From assembly GCF_910591885.1 (NCBI RefSeq), contig NW_025963562.1, forward strand, positions 434,001 through 498,000: 64,000 nt of DNA. Reading direction: 5' to 3'. The notes beneath the pieces are model-generated. The model was given only the letters and a program-made list of their open reading frames with translations, did not search any database and was not told where the DNA came from. Positions 57,701-64,000 of this stretch are shown here, one piece after another (positions within the stretch are counted from its first letter, which is position 1; every line of letters begins with the position of its first letter). This DNA comes from Bombus terrestris. Lineage: Eukaryota > Arthropoda > Insecta > Hymenoptera > Apidae. The translations under genes were made by a program, and so were the position numbers.

Positions 57701-59890
57701 ACGTTTACCGTTATATTGCATTACTATATGATGCATAACGTTATATACTATTACGTTATGACGTATAACGTTATATACTATTACGTTATGACGTATAACG
57801 TTATATACTATTACGTTATAATGTATAACGTTATATTCCATCACTATAAGACCTATAACGTTATATTGCACCACTATATGACGTATAACGTTATATACTA
57901 TTAAGTTATGACGTATAACGTTATATACTATTACGTTATGACGTAAAACGTTATATACTATTACGTTATAATGTATAACGTTATATGCCATCACTATAAG
58001 ACCTATAACGTTATATTGCACCACTATATGACGTATAACGTTATATACTATTACGTTATGACGTATAACGTTATATACTATTACGTTATGACGTATAACG
58101 TTATATACTATTACGTTATGACGTATAACGTTATATACTATTACGTTATGACGTATAACGTTATATACTATTACGTTATAATGTATAACGTTATATTCCA
58201 TCACTGTAGGAACTATAACGTTATAGTGCACCACTATATGACGAATAGCGTTATATACCATTACGTTATTACGTTTAACGTTATATCGCATCACTATATG
58301 ACGTACGATGTTTTATACTATTACGTTATGACGTATAACGTTATATCGCATCACTATATGACGTATAACGTTTTATTGCCTCTCTTTCGGTCGTATAACA
58401 ATATATTGCATCACTGTATGACGTATAACGTTATATACTATTACGTAATGACGTATCGCGTTGTACACAATTATGTTATAACGTATAAAATTATATCGCA
58501 TCACAATATGAGGTATAACATTATATTGCATCACTGTATGACGTATAACGATATATTGCATCACTATATGACGTATAACGTTATATACTATTACGTTATA
58601 ACGTTTAACGTTATATTGCATCACTATATGATGTATAAGGTTATATACTATTACGTTATGACATATAACGTTATATGCTATTACGTCAGAATGTATAACG
58701 TTATATTCCATCACTATAGGGCCTATAACGTTTAATCTCCTCACTATATGACGTATAACGATATATTGCATCACTATATGACGTATAACGTTATATACTA
58801 TTACGCTATAACCTATAACGTTATATTCTATTACGTTATGTCGTATAACGTTATATACTATTAGGTTATATGGTATAACATTATATCGCATCACTATATG
58901 ACGTATAACGATATATTGCATCACTATATGACGTATAACGTTATATACTATAACGTTATAACGTATAACGTTATTTACTATTTCGTTATAATGTATAACG
59001 TTATATTCCATCACTATAGGACCTATAACGTTACATTGCACCACTATATGACGTAGAACGTCATATACTATTACGTTATGACGTAAAACGTTATATACTA
59101 TTACGTTATTACGTATAACGTTATATCGCATCACAATATGACGTACGATGTTTTATACTATTACGTTATAACGTATAGCGTTATGTTGCATTACTATATG
59201 ATGCATAACGTTATATACTATTACGTTATGACGTATAACGTTATATACTATTACGTTATAATGTATAACGTTATATTCCATCACTATAAGGCCTATAACG
59301 TTATATTGCACCACTATATGACGTATAACGTTATATACTATTACGTTATGACGTATAACGTTATGTATTATTACGTTTTATACTATAACGTTATATTCCA
59401 TCACTATAGGACCTATAACGTTATATCGCATCACTATATGACGTATAACGATATATTGCATCACTATATGACGTATAACGTTATATACTATTACGTTATG
59501 ACGTATAACGTTATATACTATTACGTTATAATGTTTAACGTTATATTCCATCACTATAGGACCTATAAAGTTATATTGCACCACTATATGACCTATAACG
59601 TTATATACTATTACGTTATAATGTATAACGTTATATTCCATCACTATGAGACCTATAACGTTATATTGCACCACTATATGACCTATAACGTTATATACTA
59701 TTACGTTATGACGTATAACGTTATATACTATTACGTTACGACGTAAAACGTTATATACTATTACGTTATAATGTATAACGTTATATGCCATCACTATAAG
59801 ACCTATAACGTTATATTGCACCACTGTATGAGGTATAACGTTATATACTATTACGTTATGACGTATAACGTTATATACTATTACGTTATG
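54771..59890. repeat. Domain of 1,800-, 2,040- and 3,840-bp offset repeats
   Basis: About 55990-57285 matches 58030-59325 (offset 2,040, 68 monomers). About 54960-55480 matches 56760-57280 (offset 1,800). About 55300-55840 matches 59140-59680 (offset 3,840). Shared rare features include TAGAACGTCATATAC and TATAAGGTTATATAC. The relations interlock, so this is an amplification of one about 2-kb block with local edits. No 31-bp, 27-bp or 23-bp monomer occurs here, and the register is constant from 53,534 to 59,893. Confidence 0.8.
55994..56113. repeat. Four identical class X monomers in a row
   Basis: Four perfect 30-bp class X monomers follow each other, then a fifth that differs only in its ending (ATAATG). 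A second identical run lies at 58034-58153 as part of the 2,040-bp repeat. Elsewhere class X and Y are interleaved, so this is a rare first-order homogeneous patch. Confidence 0.9.
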
Positions 59891-59893
59891 ACG

Positions 59894-59922
59894 TATACGT
59901 TATATACTATTACGTTATAATG
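59894..59922. repeat. 29-bp monomer with 1-bp deletion (two copies)
   Basis: Class X monomer starting TATACGTTATATAC, with one A of TATAACG lost. The same lesion is at 63346-63374. In both cases it is followed by the GGCCTTTAACGTGATATTGC monomers, so the two sites are copies of one event at an offset of 3,452 bp. Confidence 0.92.
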
Positions 59923-60882
59923 TATAACGTTATATTCCATCACTATAAGGCCTTTAACGTGATATTGCACCACTATACGACGTATAACGTTATATACTAT
60001 TACGTTATGACGTATAACGTTATGTACTATTGCGTTATATACTATAACGTTATATTCCATCACTATAGGACCTATAACGTTATATCGCATCACTATATGA
60101 CGTATAACGATATATTGCATCACTATATGGCGTATAACGTTATATACTATTACGTTATAATGTATAACGTTATATTCCATCACTGTAGGACCTATAACGT
60201 TATAGTGCACCACTATATGACGTATAGCGTTATATACCATTACGTTATTACGTTTAACGTTATATCGCATCACTATATGACGTACGATGTTTTATAGTAT
60301 TACGTTATAACGTTTAACGTTATAATGCAAAACTATATGACGTATAACGTTATATCCCATCACTGTAGGACCTATAACGTTATAGTGCACCACTATATGA
60401 CGTATAGCGTTGTATACTATTACGTTATTACGTATAACGTTAAATACTATTACGTTATGACGTATAACGTTATATCGCATCACTATATGACGTATAACGT
60501 TTTATTGCCTCTCTTTCGGTCGTATAACGATATATTGCATCACTATACGACGTATAACGTTATATACTATTACGTTATAACGTATAACGTTATATACTAT
60601 TACGTTATAATGTATAACGTTATATTCCATCACTATAGGACCTATAACGTTATATTGCACCACTATATGACGTACAACGTTATATACTATTACGTTATGA
60701 CGTAAAACGTTATATACTATTACGTTATTACGTATAACGTTATATCGCATCACTATATGACGTACGATGTTTTATACTATTACGTTATAACGTTTAGCGT
60801 TATATTGCATTACTATATGATGCATAACGTTATATACTATTACGTTATAACGTATAACGTTATATACTATTACGTTATAATG

Positions 60883-60913
60883 TGAAAACGTTATATTCCA
60901 TCACTATAGGACC
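60883..60913. repeat. 31-bp monomer with TGAAAACG start (unique)
   Basis: Starts TGAAAACGTTATATTCC instead of TATAACGTTATATTCC. One base was gained and the palindrome was destroyed. Seen once in the window. Confidence 0.88.
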
Positions 60914-63360
60914 TATAACGTTATATTGCACCACTATATGACGTACAACGTTATATACTATTACGTTATGACGTAAAACGTTATTTACTATTACGTTATT
61001 ACGTATAACGTTATATCGCATCACTATATGACGTACGATGTTTTATACTATTACGTTATAACGTTTAGTGTTATGTTGCATTACTATATGATGCATAACG
61101 TTATATATTATTACGTTATAATGTATAACGTTATATTCCATCACTATAGGACCTATAACGTTATATTGCAACCACTATATGACGTATAACGTTATATACT
61201 ACTACGTTATTACGTATAACGTTATATACTATTACGTTATGGCGTATAACGTTATATACTATTACGTTATGACGTATAACGTTATGTACTATTACGTTAT
61301 GACGTACAACGTTATATACTATTACGTTATAATGTATAACGTTATATTCCATCACTATAAGGCCTATAACGTTATATACTATTACGTTATGACGTATAAC
61401 GTTATATACTATTACGTTATAATGTATAACGTTATATTCCATCATTATAAGGCCTATAACGTTATATTGCACCACTATATGACGTATAACGGTGTATACT
61501 ATTACGTTATGACGTATAACGTTATGTATTATTACGTTTTATACTATAACGTTATATTCCATCACTATAGGACCTATAACGTTATATCGCCTCACTATAT
61601 GACGTATAACGATATATTGCATCACTATATGACGTATAACATTATATACTATTACATTGTAAGGTATAACGTCATATACTACTAGATTACAAGGTATAAC
61701 TTTGTATTGCATAACTATAGGACGTCTAACGAAATATTGCATCACTATATGGCGTATAACGTTATATACTATTACGTTATAATGTATAACGTTATATTCC
61801 ATCACTGTAGGACCTATAACGATATAGTGCACCACTATATGACGTATAGCGTTATATACCATTACGTTATTACGTATAACGTTATATCGCATCACTATAT
61901 GACGTGCGATGTTTTATACAATTACGTTATAACGTTTACCGTTATATTGCATTACTATATGATGCATAACGTTATATACTATGACGTTATGACGTATAAC
62001 GTTATATACTATTACGTTATGACGTATAACGTTATATACTATTACGTTATAATGTATAACGTTATATTCCATCACTGTAGGACCTATAACGTTATATTGC
62101 AACCACTATATGACGTATAACGTTATATACTATTACGTTATTACGTATAACGTTATATACTATTACGTTATTACGTATAACGTTATATACTATTACGTTA
62201 TGACGTATAATGTTATGTACTATTACGTTCTGACGTATAATGTTATATACTATTACGTTATAATGTATAACGTTATATTCCATCACTATAAGGCCTATAA
62301 CGTTATATACTATTACGTTATGACGTATAACGTTATATACTATTACGTTATAATGTATAACGTTATATTCCATCACTATAAGGCCTATAACGATATATTG
62401 CACCACTATATGACGTATAACGTTATATACTATTACGTTATGACGTATAACGTTATGTACTATTACGTTATGACGTATAACGTTATATACTATTACGTTA
62501 TAATGTATAACGTTATATTCCATCACTATAGGACCTATAACGTTATATTGCACCACTATATGACGTACAACGTTATATACTATTACGTTATGACGTATAA
62601 CGTTATGTACTATTACGTTATGACGTATAACGTTATATACTATTACGTTATAATGTATAACGTTATATTCCATCACTATAAGGCCTATAACGTTATATTG
62701 CACCACTATATGACGTATAACGTTATATACTATTACGTTATGACGTATAACGTTATGTATTATTACGTTTTATACTATAACGTTATATTCCATCACTATA
62801 GGACCTATAACGTTATATCGCATCACTATATGACGTATAACGATATATTGCACCACTATATGACGTATCACGTTATATACAATTATGTTATATCGTATAA
62901 AGTTATATCGCATCACAATATGAGGTATAACGTTATATACTATTACGTTATCACGTATAACGTTATATACTATTACGTTATAATGTATAACGTTATATTC
63001 CATCACTATAGGACCTATAACGTTATATTGCACCACTATATGACGTATAACGTTATATACTATTACGTTATAATGTATAACGTTATATTCCATCACTGTG
63101 AGACCTATAACGTTATATTGCACCACTATATGACCTATAACGTTATATACTATTACGTTATGACGTATAACGTTATATACTATTACGTTACGACGTAAAA
63201 CGTTATATACTATTACGTTATAATGTATAACGTTATATGCCATCACTATAAGACCTATAACGTTATATTGCACCACTGTATGACGTATAACGTTATATAC
63301 TATTACGTTATGACGTATAACGTTATATACTATTACGTTATGACGTATACGTTATATACT

Positions 63361-63600
63361 ATTACGTTATAATGTATAACGTTATATTCCATCACTATAA
63401 GGCCTTTAACGTGATATTGCACCACTATATGACGTATAACGTTATATACTATTACGTTATGACGTATAACGTTATGTACTATTGCGTTATATACTATAAC
63501 GTTATATTCCATCACTATAGGACCTATAACGTTATATCGCATCACTATATGACGTATAACGATATATTGCATCACTATATGGCGTATAACGTTATATACT
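63361..63600. repeat. 240-bp (8-monomer) tandem duplication, copy 1
   Basis: Matches 63601-63840 at 239 of 240 bases, compared line by line. It begins in the TACTATTACGTTATAATG monomer and includes the GGCCTTTAACGTGATATTGC stretch and the TACTATTGCGTTATATACTA stretch. Confidence 0.96.
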
Positions 63601-63840
63601 ATTACGTTATAATGTATAACGTTATATTCCATCACTATAAGGCCTTTAACGTGATATTGCACCACTATATGACGTATAACGTTATATACTATTACGTTAT
63701 GACGTATAACGTTATGTACTATTGCGTTATATACTATAACGTTACATTCCATCACTATAGGACCTATAACGTTATATCGCATCACTATATGACGTATAAC
63801 GATATATTGCATCACTATATGGCGTATAACGTTATATACT
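63601..63840. repeat. 240-bp (8-monomer) tandem duplication, copy 2
   Basis: Identical to the preceding 240 bp except for TTACATTCC in place of TTATATTCC near 63745. A third, more diverged relative lies at about 59900-60140. After 63880 the array continues with the 8-monomer cassette instead of a third copy. Confidence 0.96.
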
Positions 63841-64000
63841 ATTACGTTATAATGTATAACGTTATATTCCATCACTGTAGGACCTATAACGTTATAGTGC
63901 ACCACTATATGACGTATAGCCTTATATACCATTACGTTATTACGTTTAACGTTATATCGCATCACTATATGACGTACGATGTTTTATAGTATTACGCTAT

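Larger units (their letters stand above)
1..64000. repeat. 30-bp satellite array filling the whole window
   Basis: Contiguous head-to-tail monomers of 30 bp cover the window with no interruption. Bases 1-10 are the end of a monomer, the first full one starts at 11, and the last (partial) one starts at 63975. Positions 1-12 of the monomer are the palindrome TATAACGTTATA. Positions 13-30 are either TACTATTACGTTATGACG (class X) or TTGCATCACTATATGACG (class Y), with recurrent variants such as endings ATAATG, ATTACG, AGGACC or GAGG. Register was followed by eye: 2,134 monomers, 36 of them not 30 bp (9 x 23, 4 x 27, 2 x 29, 21 x 31). Net drift is -56 bases, which agrees with the observed final register; compensating indels inside one monomer could have been missed. 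All units have the same orientation. Length and HOR nesting fit eukaryotic heterochromatin; species and chromosomal position cannot be told from this sequence. Confidence 0.98.
59891..64000. repeat. Right mosaic domain
   Basis: Contains a CT-rich marker (60493), two GCAACC monomers (61154, 62085), a private 31-bp monomer (60883) and two 29-bp monomers. About 61540-61895 matches 39900-40254. About 62690-63080 resembles 1-400 and 26330-26720, including the TATCACGTTATATACAATTA and TTATATCGTATAAAG monomers. The array continues beyond both window ends, since the last monomer is cut at 64000. Confidence 0.8.

Noticed and set aside
1..64000. CRISPR array (about 30-bp repeats)
   Set aside because: There are no unique spacers. 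Every 30-bp segment belongs to the same monomer family, the array is 64 kb long, and no leader or cas-like genes are present.
1..64000. TATA boxes and promoters
   Set aside because: TATATA and TATAAC occur in nearly every monomer as part of the satellite. No instance stands out by context, so none can be supported as a promoter.
1..64000. Telomeric repeat, rRNA spacer, tRNA or mitochondrial origin
   Set aside because: There is no short G-rich telomere motif, no rRNA or tRNA sequence, and no conserved organelle gene. Only the 30-bp satellite is present.
1..64000. Rho-independent terminators or hairpin RNAs from the palindrome
   Set aside because: The 12-bp palindrome has no loop and no T-tract specific to any site, and it occurs in nearly every monomer. 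It is a property of the satellite and not a discrete signal.

Overview
The whole 64 kb window is one uninterrupted satellite DNA array. I found no protein gene, RNA gene, transposon or single-copy sequence in it. The basic unit is 30 bp, AT-rich (about 27-33% G+C in the common variants) and rich in CpG. Following the repeat register by eye from base 11 to base 63974 gives 2,134 consecutive monomers. Only 36 of them are not exactly 30 bp: nine of 23 bp, four of 27 bp, two of 29 bp and twenty-one of 31 bp. The register at the end of the window agrees with this ledger. Almost every monomer opens with the 12-bp perfect palindrome TATAACGTTATA or a close variant. The other 18 bp are of two kinds: class X (TACTATTACGTTATGACG) and class Y (TTGCATCACTATATGACG).

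An array of this length, with nested higher-order repeats (HORs), points to a eukaryotic centromere, pericentromere or other heterochromatic block assembled from long reads. I cannot name the species. Up to three CpGs per 30 bp in an AT-rich repeat suggests, but does not prove, low cytosine methylation or strong homogenisation.

Layout. About 1-11 kb is a mosaic of short local amplifications (blocks of 4, 9, 18 and 62 monomers). About 11.0-26.3 kb is a regular HOR domain with a 3,443-bp period (114 monomers of 30 bp plus one 23-bp monomer). It holds three full copies, one copy shortened by exactly 71 monomers, and a fifth rearranged copy. About 26.3-38.2 kb is a patchwork whose segments match 0-0.6, 5.3-6.7, 7.1 and 10.9-11.6 kb of the left part, plus internal repeats at offsets 4,762, 5,633 and 780 bp. 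About 38.2-54.8 kb is dominated by a 7,205-bp duplication (240 monomers plus five extra bases), whose second copy contains a further 2.25-kb tandem duplication. About 54.8-64 kb holds 1.8-3.8 kb offset repeats and ends in a near-perfect 240-bp tandem duplication (239/240 identical).

Long open frames run on both strands, but they are a by-product of the repeat. The period is a multiple of three, and the palindrome reads Tyr-Asn-Val-Ile in the same register on either strand. I do not annotate them as genes. The main interest lies in the exact unit register, the palindrome in every monomer, the rare diagnostic monomers that record how the array grew, and the recombination junctions that can be read base by base.
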